From Clostridium liquoris (GTDB lineage Bacteria > Bacillota > Clostridia > Clostridiales > Clostridiaceae): a DNA stretch of 64,000 bases. This document shows positions 25,547-34,976 of this stretch, one piece after another. Positions within the stretch are counted from its first letter, which is position 1, and every line of letters starts with the position of its first letter. Below the pieces are notes generated by a model that was not told the DNA's origin, ran no database searches, and worked only from the letters and a program-made list of their open reading frames with translations. The DNA lies in contig NZ_PVXO01000027.1 of NCBI RefSeq assembly GCF_002995785.1, positions 1-64,000 of the forward strand, read 5' to 3'. Made by a program: the position numbers and the translations under genes.

Positions 25547-26794
25547 GTGAAAAATTCAGAACTTAAAAATGGAATAAAACTTATATATAAAAAGGTACCA
25601 GGAGATATAACCTCCTTTTGCATTGGATTTAATGGGGGGGCCTTAGAAGAGGAGGGATTTCCTTTAGGCACTGCCCATGCGGTAGAACATATGGTGTTTA
25701 AAGGAACAAAAAATAGGAGCGAAAAAGAAATAAATAAGCTTTGTGATGAAATATTTGGATTCCAAAATGCTATGACTAATTACCCCTATGTTATATATTA
25801 TGGGACAACTTTATCTGAAGATTTTAACTTAGGCATAGAATTATTTTCAGATATAGTTTTAAATCCTATTTTCCCTAAAGATGGCTTTAAGGAGGAAATG
25901 AATATTATTCTTGAAGAATTGAAAGAATGGAAAGATGATCTATATCAATATTGTGAAGATGAGCTTTTATATAATGCTTTTGATAAAAGAAGAATAAAAA
26001 ATTTAATAATAGGTACAGAAGAAAGCATAAATTCTATAACTATAGAGGATTTAAAAAGATTTTATGAAAAATACTATAAACCTGACAACATGGTTATTTC
26101 TGTAGCAACTTCTCTCAGCTTTGAATTAGTTAAAGATATAGTAGAAAATCATTTTGAAAATTTTAAAACAGAGGATAAATCCTTAAGACCAGAAGAATTA
26201 ACCATCAAAAATCATACATCTGTAAAACTTTATGAAAATAATAATCATGGAGTATTTGTAAAACTGAAAGAAGAAATAAATGGCGCTAAAATACAATACT
26301 GCTACCCTATACATGATTTAAATGATGAAGAAATGAAAGCATTAAGGCTGTTTAATTTCTATTTTGGAGAAGGTACCAGCAGCATATTATATGAAACCAT
26401 AAGGACTAAAAATGGCTTAGCTTATGAAATATCTAGTGACATCAAGGAAGAAAGAGGCATTAAGCTGTTTACAATTACATTAGGAACATCAAAGAACAAT
26501 GTAGAAAAGGCAATTAGATTGATTAATGAATCCATAGAAGATATTAAAAACAATAAGGAGTTCTTTACAAAGGAAAAAATTGAAAGTGCATCTAAAAGTA
26601 TTAAATTAAAAAAGGCTTTAAGACTTGAAAAATCTATACAATTAGCTAAGGATTTAACTTGTTATGAACTTATGTATAATTCTTATAAAAAGGTTTATGA
26701 TGAAGTTGAAAATTTAAGTTGTATAGACGGGGAGAAAATTAATAGACTTATAAATAGAGTATTAAATTTCCCTAGCATACAAGTGCTAAGATAG
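25547..26794 (+). CDS. M16 family zinc metallopeptidase
   Basis: A 415-residue peptidase of the pitrilysin/processing-peptidase family. The inverted zinc motif HxxEH is intact (His44-Ala-Val-Glu47-His48 in GTAHAVEHMVFKGT), and a downstream glutamate is in MNIILEELKEW (about 118-128). The C-terminal half has the M16 segment GEGTSSILYETIRTKNGLAYEI. The length fits a single-repeat M16B-type protein. GTG 25547 is preceded by TAGGTGATTT. The 3' end carries a direct repeat of about 20 nt (26773-26815) that duplicates the last codons and stop. Confidence 0.88.
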   Translation: MKNSELKNGIKLIYKKVPGDITSFCIGFNGGALEEEGFPLGTAHAVEHMVFKGTKNRSEKEINKLCDEIFGFQNAMTNYPYVIYYGTTLSEDFNLGIELFSDIVLNPIFPKDGFKEEMNIILEELKEWKDDLYQYCEDELLYNAFDKRRIKNLIIGTEESINSITIEDLKRFYEKYYKPDNMVISVATSLSFELVKDIVENHFENFKTEDKSLRPEELTIKNHTSVKLYENNNHGVFVKLKEEINGAKIQYCYPIHDLNDEEMKALRLFNFYFGEGTSSILYETIRTKNGLAYEISSDIKEERGIKLFTITLGTSKNNVEKAIRLINESIEDIKNNKEFFTKEKIESASKSIKLKKALRLEKSIQLAKDLTCYELMYNSYKKVYDEVENLSCIDGEKINRLINRVLNFPSIQVLR

Positions 26795-26818
26795 CCTATA
26801 CAAGTACTAAGATAGTGT

Positions 26819-26860
26819 AAATAGCTGTGAGCCAAAACTTCACAGCTATTTTCTTTTTTT
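26819..26860. terminator. Terminator after the M16 peptidase gene
   Basis: AATAGCTGTGA pairs with TCACAGCTATT, followed by TTCTTTTTTT on the plus strand. The hairpin overlaps the 3' end of the convergent gerA-type gene (stop at 26846) and may serve both directions. Confidence 0.8.
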
Positions 26861-28273
26861 ATCTTTAGGATAAAAAAAACTAGGTCTTTCATTATTAAAT
26901 CTTATATCACTTAAAAAAAAGGCTCTTATAGCTTTTAAATCAATAGGTATCATAGGTGAGGAATATGGGGTAGAAAAACTCATGGTAGACACTAGATTAA
27001 TAATTATAAAAGTCATTCCTACAACTAGCCCAAACAACCCAAAAGCGCCAGTGAAAATTAAAAGGAAAAATTTTAATACCCTAAAAGAGGACATGATTGT
27101 ATAGTCAGGCAGTATAAAAGAAGTCATTGTAGATAAAGCAACTATAATAACCATGAGTGGACTTACAAGTCCAGCTGACACTGAAGCCTGACCTATAACT
27201 ATAGTACCCACAATACCAATAGCTGAGCCAACTTGTTTTGGCAATCTTAAGCTTGCTTCTTTTAATATTTCAGCAACTATCTCCAAAAGAAAGGCTTCTA
27301 AAAAGGCATTTATAGGCACAGTAGCTCGTGCTTCAGCTAAAGTTAAAATATATTCAGTTGGTAATATATCAGGATGAAAACTTACTACGGCTACATACAG
27401 AGAAGATAAAGTTAAAGACAGTATAAGTGAAAATATCCTTATAGATTTTAAAAATATAGAAAAATAGGAAAGCTTGTAATGGTCATCACCTGCATCCACA
27501 AAGTCCCAAAAGGTTTGTGGAATTATAATAGGTAAATTTCCACCTTCTACAACTATACAAACTTTACCCTTAAGTAAACTTGAACAGGCAGCATCGGATC
27601 TTTCAACTATGCCAGTTTGTGGAAATAGACTAAATTTTTCTTGCAAATATTTTTGTAAATATCCACTTTCCATAATCCCATCTATTTTTATGTTGTTTAT
27701 TTTTTCTATAGCACTATTTACTAAATTCGAGTCAGCAACATCCTTTAAATAAATTACAGCTACAGAGGATTTAGTTCTTTCACCAACAGTGGTTTTATAT
27801 ATATTTAATCTGGAATCTTTTAATCTATAGCGAATTAATGAGATATTGCTTTCAAAGTTTTCTGTAAAACTATCCTTTGGCCCCTTTAAATCAGTTTGAA
27901 GTTCAGGCTCGCTTAAACTCCTTTTTGATACTTTATAAGTATTTGCTACTATATAGTTAGTATCTTTAGTTGATAAAATAATTGAGTTACCTTTTACAAT
28001 ATAATCATTTATGTTATTTATATCATTATCAATAAATAAATTGTCAATTGTTATAATTGATTCAGCTATGTATTTTATATCTAATGAAGCTGAATCTTTA
28101 TAGTATAATAGTGGTTTTATTATGTAATTTGAAATTGAGTTTCTATCAGTTATTTCTGAAATATAAAGTATATAATAATCACACTTACATAAGTATAATT
28201 TCCTTATAGTTATGCCTAATTCGCTTTTTGATAATTCTTCTATTATATTTAATACAGATTTATTTTTTAACAT
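26846..28273 (-). CDS. Spore germinant receptor subunit A (GerA/GerKA family)
   Basis: A 475-residue GerA-family protein, the last gene of a three-gene minus-strand operon. The N-terminal cytoplasmic part contains IKPLLYY and a GNSIILSTKDTNYIVANTYKV segment. It is followed by SLIRYRLKDSRL, VGERTKSSVAVIYLKDVAD and FPQTGIVERSDAACSSLLKGKVCI, then about five transmembrane helices with FLEAFLLEIVAEILKEASLRLP. It sits in the spore inner membrane and acts in nutrient sensing. The ligand cannot be predicted. GGTGG precedes ATG on the minus strand. Confidence 0.92.
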   Translation of the reverse strand: MLKNKSVLNIIEELSKSELGITIRKLYLCKCDYYILYISEITDRNSISNYIIKPLLYYKDSASLDIKYIAESIITIDNLFIDNDINNINDYIVKGNSIILSTKDTNYIVANTYKVSKRSLSEPELQTDLKGPKDSFTENFESNISLIRYRLKDSRLNIYKTTVGERTKSSVAVIYLKDVADSNLVNSAIEKINNIKIDGIMESGYLQKYLQEKFSLFPQTGIVERSDAACSSLLKGKVCIVVEGGNLPIIIPQTFWDFVDAGDDHYKLSYFSIFLKSIRIFSLILSLTLSSLYVAVVSFHPDILPTEYILTLAEARATVPINAFLEAFLLEIVAEILKEASLRLPKQVGSAIGIVGTIVIGQASVSAGLVSPLMVIIVALSTMTSFILPDYTIMSSFRVLKFFLLIFTGAFGLFGLVVGMTFIIINLVSTMSFSTPYSSPMIPIDLKAIRAFFLSDIRFNNERPSFFYPKDKKRK

Positions 28274-28294
28274 AAATAACCACCTTGCTTTTGA

Positions 28295-29440
28295 CTACTT
28301 TTTATTGTTTGCCTTATAATCATAAAGACATACACTTGCTATTTTTACATCTACATTCACACTGACTTCAGCTTTAGGAAACTTCTCTTTCCAATCAATT
28401 GTTTTATATGCCTTTGGGTTTTGTGCTCTAAAATATCTTAAAAATTGGAATATATCGCATTTATAATCTTCTTGGGCTTTACTAACTGTATTGACAATAT
28501 AACCTTTTATTTTGTTAGATAATATATTCTCTAACATTATTAAATCATCATGGCTTAAAGATGTTTCCTCATAGGTGTATTCTAGTTTTTCTTTTAGCTT
28601 TAAATCTATATTAATTATTACTTTATCATCAATATACTGGGTTTTGACTTTTCTTTTAAAGTTTATAGGAGTAGTAGACAGTAAATTACTGCTATCCATT
28701 AAGCTTGAATATTCCGTTAATTTAGGATTATTAGATAGCAGATATATTATGCCTTTAGAATTATTCATATCTATTACATCAATAAGTTTGCCCTGGTCAT
28801 TTATTACTGCAAAGCCTAAATAGCTTATTAATCCGCTTTCTATACCCACGTAGGGAAGTATAAAACCTATTTCTTTTAAGGAAGTAAAATTTAGTATATC
28901 TTTAAAGGTAACATAAATACCCTTTCCGGTTTGATTTAGAGTTCTAACAATATCTTCAATTAAAAAGCCCGGAGATAAATCATTTGAAACAGTTAAATCG
29001 AATATTTCTTTAGGAGGTTCCCTGCTTACAACTGGCAATATAGTTTTTCTATAATCATAAAGTCTATTTATCCTGTTGATATATGGAAGTATGCCGTCCT
29101 TTGCATAGTTTTGGCTGAACACAACGGTTTTAACAGCACCTAAGAATATAGGGAAAGGTGTTTTTAAATCATCATTAAATCGGGCTTCCTCAAAATTAAT
29201 GCCATAGGAAGAGATTTCATGGATAATTCTAGGCTCTGCTTTATTTTCACCCTTAGATAATGAAGTCTTAAATCCAGCTGATTCACTAGTAATTTCTATG
29301 TCTCCTTTTAACTTATCTATACCTACAGAGGTATAGATTCCTCTTCTATCTATATCAGTATAATCCCAGCAGCCTGAAAATACTGTAGTACATATAAATA
29401 GAAGTATAATTGATAGAACTTTATAGATTTTCTTTATCAT
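28295..29440 (-). CDS. Spore germinant receptor subunit C (GerC/GerKC family lipoprotein)
   Basis: A 381-residue GerC-family lipoprotein. The signal peptide (KVLSIILLFICTTVFSGC) ends in a proper lipobox, VFSGC, followed by WDYTDIDRRG as in the family. It overlaps the end of the upstream gerB-type gene by 20 nt, so the two are translationally coupled. Operon order here is B-C-A in transcription direction. Confidence 0.92.
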   Translation of the reverse strand: MIKKIYKVLSIILLFICTTVFSGCWDYTDIDRRGIYTSVGIDKLKGDIEITSESAGFKTSLSKGENKAEPRIIHEISSYGINFEEARFNDDLKTPFPIFLGAVKTVVFSQNYAKDGILPYINRINRLYDYRKTILPVVSREPPKEIFDLTVSNDLSPGFLIEDIVRTLNQTGKGIYVTFKDILNFTSLKEIGFILPYVGIESGLISYLGFAVINDQGKLIDVIDMNNSKGIIYLLSNNPKLTEYSSLMDSSNLLSTTPINFKRKVKTQYIDDKVIINIDLKLKEKLEYTYEETSLSHDDLIMLENILSNKIKGYIVNTVSKAQEDYKCDIFQFLRYFRAQNPKAYKTIDWKEKFPKAEVSVNVDVKIASVCLYDYKANNKK

Positions 29441-30515
29441 ATTTTTTCACCTTTGCAACAATATATAATATAAGAGGAATGATAAATGAATAAAATATTC
29501 CTAAATATGAAGTATATGATAGCACTTTTCTAACATCTTCAATGGTTTGTGGAAGTTGTGAAGCAATAAAACTCAATATAATAATTACAATTGACAAAAT
29601 AAAGGTATTGTTTATTTTAAATAACTTTTTTATAAAAAATGTTAAAACATAGGCTGAAATTGAAATAGTAGTAAACACCGCCATTATCCAAGTAGTTAAT
29701 ACAAATCCATCTATTTTTCTAAAAAACTCCAAGAAATGAATATCGATTCTTTTAGCAGAGGTTAACAAAGCATCATAATAATGAATTAAATCCTCAGCAC
29801 CAATTATAGATAAGGTTGATTCAAAGACTATTATATAAAATAAACCTATAAATACAATTATAAATAAAGTATACTTAAACACAGATTTATTATTTTTTTC
29901 ATTAAAAGGAACTACCAATAAGAATTCCGCTCCTAAAAATGCAGCAATTAATTGTGATAATGATTTTAATGGACCTATTATTCCATTAAAACCTTGTATT
30001 GGCAGCAGGTTTAATATATTTCCCTGCTGGAAAGAAACTATACTTATTAATATTGTAAAAATAATAATAAAAATACCATAAACTTCGCATAGCCTTCCAA
30101 GAACTTGTAACCCTTTTGAAGAAGCATAATAGCATAAACACAATAAAATAAATATTATAATCCATATGGGAGTTTTAATTAGTATAGAATTTTTTACTAT
30201 GTTTGCAGTATCCCTAATGGACATACTGGAAAGCATAAATGTGTATATTATAAATAAAATAATAAATATATTGGATGTAAATTTACCAACTAGAATTCTG
30301 CTATATTCATAAATGGTCATATTTTTAAAGGTATAGTTTAAAAATGTAATTATATATATTTCAATTAAGGCAATTATTGTAGACATAATTATGGAAATCC
30401 AGCCAGCAGTGGAAGCATATTCAGCAGCTTGCTTTGGAAGACTAATGATGCTATAACCAACTACTGCTCCAAATATATAGAAGGCAATTTGTCTATTAGT
30501 AAGGTTCTCATTCAT
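29421..30515 (-). CDS. Spore germinant receptor subunit B (GerB/GerKB family permease)
   Basis: A 364-residue membrane protein of the GerAB/APC-type family with about ten transmembrane helices. It shows the N-terminal QIAFYIFGAVVGYSIISLPKQ and internal EVYGIFIIIFTILISIVSFQQ and AAFLGAEFLLVVPF segments. It is the first gene of this operon; GGAGG lies 8 nt upstream of ATG on the minus strand. GerB subunits bind the germinant or help transmit the signal. Confidence 0.92.
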   Translation of the reverse strand: MNENLTNRQIAFYIFGAVVGYSIISLPKQAAEYASTAGWISIIMSTIIALIEIYIITFLNYTFKNMTIYEYSRILVGKFTSNIFIILFIIYTFMLSSMSIRDTANIVKNSILIKTPIWIIIFILLCLCYYASSKGLQVLGRLCEVYGIFIIIFTILISIVSFQQGNILNLLPIQGFNGIIGPLKSLSQLIAAFLGAEFLLVVPFNEKNNKSVFKYTLFIIVFIGLFYIIVFESTLSIIGAEDLIHYYDALLTSAKRIDIHFLEFFRKIDGFVLTTWIMAVFTTISISAYVLTFFIKKLFKINNTFILSIVIIILSFIASQLPQTIEDVRKVLSYTSYLGIFYSFIIPLILYIVAKVKKYDKENL

Positions 30516-30687
30516 AAGATAGTCCTCCTAGGTGTATTAAAGCTTAGTATACTCATTTATGTGAACTTTATTCCATAATTGCGGGGCGCTATATAATAGT
30601 TATTGCAGGCAGCATTTACTGGATTTAGTATTGACCATAATACTTACTTGTAGTATTATGAATATGTAAAATAAAAATGAATATACA

Positions 30688-30837
30688 ATGGCAGGGGAGC
30701 TGGTATTGCCAGCTGAGAGTAAGAAATAAATTCTTAGACCCTTTAACCTGATCTGGATAATGCCAGCGTAGGAACATGCTTTGAAAGCTAATTTGAAATT
30801 TAAGGTACAAATCCCACCGATGGATTGTACCTTTTTT
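30688..30837 (+). promoter_or_regulatory. TPP riboswitch (THI element) with expression-platform terminator
   Basis: The aptamer core is visible: GGGGAGCTGG at about 30694-30703, GCTGAGAG at 30712, and ACCCTTTAACCTGATCTGG at 30738-30756 followed by TAATGCCAGCGTAGGAA. Downstream, AAGGTACAAATCC (30802-30814) pairs with GGATTGTACCTT (30822-30833), followed by a T run. This gives transcription termination when thiamine pyrophosphate is bound. It controls the thiD-thiM-thiE operon that follows. Confidence 0.97.
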
Positions 30838-30867
30838 ATTTTTCAATTAAAAGAAAGGAGTTTTAGT

Positions 30868-31716
30868 ATGAAAAAGGTATTGACAATAGCGGGTTCAGAC
30901 AGTTCAGGAGGAGCAGGTATTCAAGCAGATTTAAAGACAATGTCTGCCCATGGTGTTTTTGGTATGAGTGTTATCACCGCTATAACTGCTCAAAATACTC
31001 AAGGAGTTTTTGCGGTTCAGGATATAGATAAAGACATAATTGGGGCACAAATTGATGCAATTTTTACAGATATAGAAGTAGATGCTGTAAAAATAGGTAT
31101 GGTGTCTAAAATAGACACTATAGATATAATTTGTGAAAAGATAAAACAGTATAATCCAAAGAATTTGGTAGTTGATCCAGTTATGATATCTAAAAGTGGC
31201 TTTGATCTTTTAAAGCCAGAATCTAAGATGGCTTTAGTTACAAAACTATTACCATTAGCTACTGTATTGACTCCTAATCTTCCAGAGGCAGAAGTTATTG
31301 TAAAAACTTATAATGAAATATTGCCAGAGGAAGAAAGATTACATATAGAAAAAATAGAAAATAGTGAAGATATGGAAAAGGTAGCTAGATTTATCTGTAA
31401 AATTGGAGCTAAGTATGTACTAATAAAAGGTGGACACTTAAAAGATGATGCAGTGGATATCTTATTTGATGGAAAGAGTATGCGCTATTTTGAAGGTAAG
31501 AGGATAAATACAAAAAATACCCATGGTACAGGATGTACTTTATCTTCAGCCATAGCATCAAATCTTGCCCTTGGTCATTCAATAGAGGAATCAGTTAAAT
31601 TAGCTAAAGAATATATTACTGTAGCCATAGAACATTCTTTAGATATAGGAAAAGGAGTAGGGCCTACAAATCATTTTTATACACTTTATAAGAAAGCAGG
31701 CATGGTTTCTAAATAA
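30868..31716 (+). CDS. thiD: Hydroxymethylpyrimidine/phosphomethylpyrimidine kinase
   Basis: A 282-residue ribokinase-fold kinase. N-terminal IAGSDSSGGAGIQADLKT, VKIGMVSK, VVDPVMISKSG and the C-terminal anion-hole motif NTHGTGCTLSSAIASNLA identify ThiD. It phosphorylates HMP to HMP-PP for thiamine synthesis or salvage. ATG 30868 is 8 nt after AAAGGAG. It is the first gene behind the TPP riboswitch. A heptad repeat element separates it from thiM. Confidence 0.94.
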   Translation: MKKVLTIAGSDSSGGAGIQADLKTMSAHGVFGMSVITAITAQNTQGVFAVQDIDKDIIGAQIDAIFTDIEVDAVKIGMVSKIDTIDIICEKIKQYNPKNLVVDPVMISKSGFDLLKPESKMALVTKLLPLATVLTPNLPEAEVIVKTYNEILPEEERLHIEKIENSEDMEKVARFICKIGAKYVLIKGGHLKDDAVDILFDGKSMRYFEGKRINTKNTHGTGCTLSSAIASNLALGHSIEESVKLAKEYITVAIEHSLDIGKGVGPTNHFYTLYKKAGMVSK

Positions 31717-31875
31717 TAAATAATAAATAATAGTTGACAGAGACAATGGACAGTGGACAGTAAAGGAGGCTTTTCTTTATAGAAAAGCATTAATTTCAAA
31801 TTTTTCGCAGCGTGAGCGGAGAAAAATTCTCCTTATCTGTACTCTGTCATCTGTACTCTGTGCTCTTAAATAAAG
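31717..31875. repeat. Heptad-arm inverted-repeat element inside the thi operon
   Basis: The left arm has TTGACAG, AGACAAT, GGACAGT and GGACAGT units (about 31734-31760). The right arm has CTGTACT, CTGTCAT, CTGTACT and CTGTGCT (about 31836-31866). The core holds a short module B (AGGCTTTTCTTTATAGAAAAGC) and a variant module A (TTTTTCGCAGCGTGAGCGG then AGAAAAATTCTCC), in which the usual loop is changed. It lies between thiD and thiM, with no terminator-type T run. Confidence 0.7.
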
Positions 31876-31890
31876 TTGGAGGCAGCAGAT

Positions 31891-32712
31891 ATGGAAATGT
31901 ATGAAAATATATATAATAGTTTATTAAAGGTAAAAGAAAAGAATCCTCTTGTTCATCATATAACAAATTATGTTACAGTAAACGATTGCGCAAACATTGT
32001 ATTAGCCATTGGAGGCTCCCCGGTAATGGCAGATGATGAAAGAGAAGTAGAGGAGATGGTTTCTATAGCTTCTTCTTTAGTAATTAATATAGGAACACTA
32101 AATGGTAGAACAGTACAGTCAATGATACTTGCAGGCAAAAGAGCAAACAAACTAAATATACCTGTAATATTAGATCCTGTAGGTGTGGGAGCCACAACTT
32201 ATAGAACAAAGGTGGCAAAAAAATTAATTGAAGAAGTTAATTTTTCAGTAATTAGAGGAAATTTATCAGAAATTAAAAACATTGCAGGAATAAAAGTTGT
32301 AACTAAAGGTGTAGATACTTCAGAAATTGGGGACACTTCTTCAAAAATGGAGGAGGAGAAAGAAATTGCACAACAGCTTTCTAAAAAGTTAAATGCTGTA
32401 ATTGCTATTACTGGAGAAGTTGACTGTATAAGTTCTGAAGATAAAAGCTATTATATTGCCAATGGACATAAAATTTTATCTAAAATTACAGGTACAGGAT
32501 GTATGTGTTCCTCTTTAATAGGAAGTTTTTGTGGAGCGGAAAGTGATTACCTAATGGCGGCTGTAGCGGGAATAGCTTCCATGGGTATTGCAGGAGAAAT
32601 AGCCTATGAAAAAACTAAGAATTTAGGAATAGGTTCCTTTAAGGCATCCTTAATGGACAGTATTTATAATCTGGACTTAAATATTTATAAAGAAAGGAGC
32701 AAAATATACTAA
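31891..32712 (+). CDS. thiM: Hydroxyethylthiazole kinase
   Basis: A 273-residue ThiM. It shows [52 protein letters not shown] and the catalytic [16 protein letters not shown] motif. It phosphorylates thiazole alcohol for thiamine salvage. ATG 31891 (MEMYENIY) is chosen because GGAGG lies 8 nt upstream; the longer reading starts inside that ribosome binding site. Its stop codon overlaps the thiE start (TAATG). Confidence 0.94.
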   Translation: MEMYENIYNSLLKVKEKNPLVHHITNYVTVNDCANIVLAIGGSPVMADDEREVEEMVSIASSLVINIGTLNGRTVQSMILAGKRANKLNIPVILDPVGVGATTYRTKVAKKLIEEVNFSVIRGNLSEIKNIAGIKVVTKGVDTSEIGDTSSKMEEEKEIAQQLSKKLNAVIAITGEVDCISSEDKSYYIANGHKILSKITGTGCMCSSLIGSFCGAESDYLMAAVAGIASMGIAGEIAYEKTKNLGIGSFKASLMDSIYNLDLNIYKERSKIY

Positions 32713-33338
32713 TGAAAAATTCAGTAGATTATACATTATATTTGGTTACTGATAGAGGACTTTTACAGGGAAGAAGCTTGGAAAAAGCAGTAGAAGAAGC
32801 AATTTTAGGTGGAGTAACTTTAGTTCAGTTAAGGGAAAAAGATATAGATACAAGGGATTTTTATAATATTGCTTTAAAAATAAAGGCCATAACAAGTAAA
32901 TATAATGTACCTTTAATTATAAATGATAGAGTGGATATAGCTTTAGCAGTAGATGCTGATGGGGTACATATTGGACAAAGTGATATGGAGGCTAAAATTG
33001 TAAGAAAACTAATTGGAGAAGAAAAGATAATTGGAGTGTCAGCAAGAAATTTGGATGAAGCTATGGAAGCAGAAAAGCAGGGAGCTGATTATCTAGGTGT
33101 AGGGGCTATATTTGGGACTACAACCAAAAAGGATGCTAAAAATGTATCAATTGAGGAATTGAAAAGAATAAAAAGCACAGTATCTATTCCTGTAGTGGCT
33201 ATAGGTGGAATAAGTAAAGAAAATGTATCTCTACTTAAAGATACAGGAATTGAAGGCATTTCGGTTATCTCTGCTATATTGGCTGAGGAAAACATAAAAG
33301 AAGCGTCAAAAAATTTAAAGCATCTTTTTCTTAAATAA
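32712..33338 (+). CDS. thiE: Thiamine-phosphate synthase
   Basis: A 208-residue TIM-barrel enzyme joining HMP-PP and thiazole phosphate. Recognisable are [66 protein letters not shown] and [12 protein letters not shown], covering the pyrophosphate and substrate sites. It is coupled to thiM by a 1-nt overlap. With thiD and thiM the operon supports salvage of pyrimidine and thiazole; no de novo thiC/thiG is present here. Confidence 0.95.
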   Translation: MKNSVDYTLYLVTDRGLLQGRSLEKAVEEAILGGVTLVQLREKDIDTRDFYNIALKIKAITSKYNVPLIINDRVDIALAVDADGVHIGQSDMEAKIVRKLIGEEKIIGVSARNLDEAMEAEKQGADYLGVGAIFGTTTKKDAKNVSIEELKRIKSTVSIPVVAIGGISKENVSLLKDTGIEGISVISAILAEENIKEASKNLKHLFLK

Positions 33339-33362
33339 AACATATTATAAATAATGAGTAGT

Positions 33363-33412
33363 AAAAAATCATATGATTGCACATATATTTTGTGCAGTTA
33401 TATGATTTTTTT
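33363..33412 (+). terminator. Terminator of the thi operon
   Basis: AAAAAATCATAT...TTGCAC pairs with GTGCAGTTATATGATTTTTTT. The stem is followed directly by a T run, 25 nt after thiE. Confidence 0.88.
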
Positions 33413-33482
33413 GCATAGTTATTTAATGCTATGGGGATAATTAGTGTATATACTTTACTTACCATGGAAGGATGATATATCT

Positions 33483-34976
33483 ATGGAAAACCAAAACTTA
33501 CTTCAGACTAAAATAAATTCTATAAAAAGTTTAGTTGGTGAAAAAAATGAATTAATAGTAAGAGAATTTGTAATAGGAAAAAGCAGCAGTATGGACGCAG
33601 CATTATTATATATAAATGGATTAACTAATAGACAGACCATAGATAGTGATGTACTTAGACCGTTAATGTTCAAAGTAGAAGAGGATTTAGCTGTTACAGA
33701 TAATTTAGAGGATATTATTATTAAAAAATATATATCCATTAGCAATGTCTTTATAGAACAGGATATAAATAAGGTTGCTTTAAATATTAAGAGGGGCAAA
33801 AGTGTATTGGTGTTTCCGGGAACTGCCAAATTTATAATAATTGATACTATTGGAGGAGAATACAGAGGCATAGAGGATCCAATTAATGAAACTTCCGTAA
33901 GAGCATCTAGAGAAGGCTTTGTAGAAAAATTAGAAACAAATATAAGTTTAATTAGAAGAAGAATAAAAGATAACAGCCTAGTGGAGGAAAGATTGGTAAT
34001 AGGAAGAAGAACCAGTACAGATGTAGCATTATTATATATTGACAATATAGCAGACATCAATATAGTAAATGACATAAAAGAAAGGCTAAATGCTATTGAT
34101 GTGGATGGATTTTCAGGCAGTGGTATGTTAGAGCAATTTATAGAATGCTATCCTTATAGTATATTTCCACAAAGCTTTTCTACAGAAAGGCCGGATATAG
34201 TACAGTCAGATCTACTGGAGGGAAGAATTGCCATGCTTGTGGATGGAACTTCTTTTGTAGTAACCTTTCCTGTTGTATTATTTGAATTTTTTCAAACAAT
34301 AGAAGACTACAGTGAAAGAACATATCTAGGCTCATTTACAAGATTATTAAGATATATAGCAGCTTTTATTGTTATAACTTTGCCGGCTATTTATGTAACC
34401 TTTATAAAGTTTAATCCGGAATTAATTCCTTTAAAGTTTTTAGGAGCTATCATTGAATCAAGAAAAGGTATAGCATTAACACCCTTCATGTCCATATTGT
34501 CTATGAATTTAATCATAGAGTTTTTGAGGGAAGGCGGTCTTAGATTGCCATCTAAAATAGGTCAAACTTTAAGTGTGGTAGGAGGTATTATTATAGGAGA
34601 TGCAGCAACAAAAGCAAAAATAGTAAGTTCTACCACTTTACTTATAGTAGGTATTGCTACTGTGGCAACCTTTTTAATACCTAACTATGAAATGTCCCTT
34701 TCTATAAGGCTAATTAGTTATCCCATGTTATTTCTAGGAAACTTTTTAGGCATGCTTGGCATTGCAGCAGGGTGGTTTTTTGTTATAACCTATTTATGTA
34801 CTTTAGAAAGCTATGGAGTGCCCTATTTTAAATTCTATAAAAATGATTTAAAGGATATATTTATAAGAGAACCTGTTTGGAAAATGGATAAAAGACCTGA
34901 AATTATACCCAATGTAAATCCTACAAGGCAAAGTAACTTTAGAAACCTTTTTAGGAGGAAAAAGCATGGGAACTAA
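33483..34976 (+). CDS. Spore germinant receptor subunit A (GerA/GerKA family), second operon
   Basis: A 497-residue GerA-family protein. The cytoplasmic part has GKSSSMDAALLYINGL, IKRGKSVLVFPGTAKFIIIDT, SLIRRRIKDNSL, GRRTSTDVALLYIDNIADI and IFPQSFSTERPDIV. The membrane part has SILSMNLIIEFLREGGLRLP and several helices before a basic C-terminal tail. ATG 33483 is favoured (AAGG about 11 nt upstream); ATG 33444 is an alternative without a ribosome binding site. It overlaps the following gerB-type gene by 11 nt. It is divergent in sequence from the 26846 paralogue, so it is not a recent duplicate. Confidence 0.92.
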   Translation: MENQNLLQTKINSIKSLVGEKNELIVREFVIGKSSSMDAALLYINGLTNRQTIDSDVLRPLMFKVEEDLAVTDNLEDIIIKKYISISNVFIEQDINKVALNIKRGKSVLVFPGTAKFIIIDTIGGEYRGIEDPINETSVRASREGFVEKLETNISLIRRRIKDNSLVEERLVIGRRTSTDVALLYIDNIADINIVNDIKERLNAIDVDGFSGSGMLEQFIECYPYSIFPQSFSTERPDIVQSDLLEGRIAMLVDGTSFVVTFPVVLFEFFQTIEDYSERTYLGSFTRLLRYIAAFIVITLPAIYVTFIKFNPELIPLKFLGAIIESRKGIALTPFMSILSMNLIIEFLREGGLRLPSKIGQTLSVVGGIIIGDAATKAKIVSSTTLLIVGIATVATFLIPNYEMSLSIRLISYPMLFLGNFLGMLGIAAGWFFVITYLCTLESYGVPYFKFYKNDLKDIFIREPVWKMDKRPEIIPNVNPTRQSNFRNLFRRKKHGN

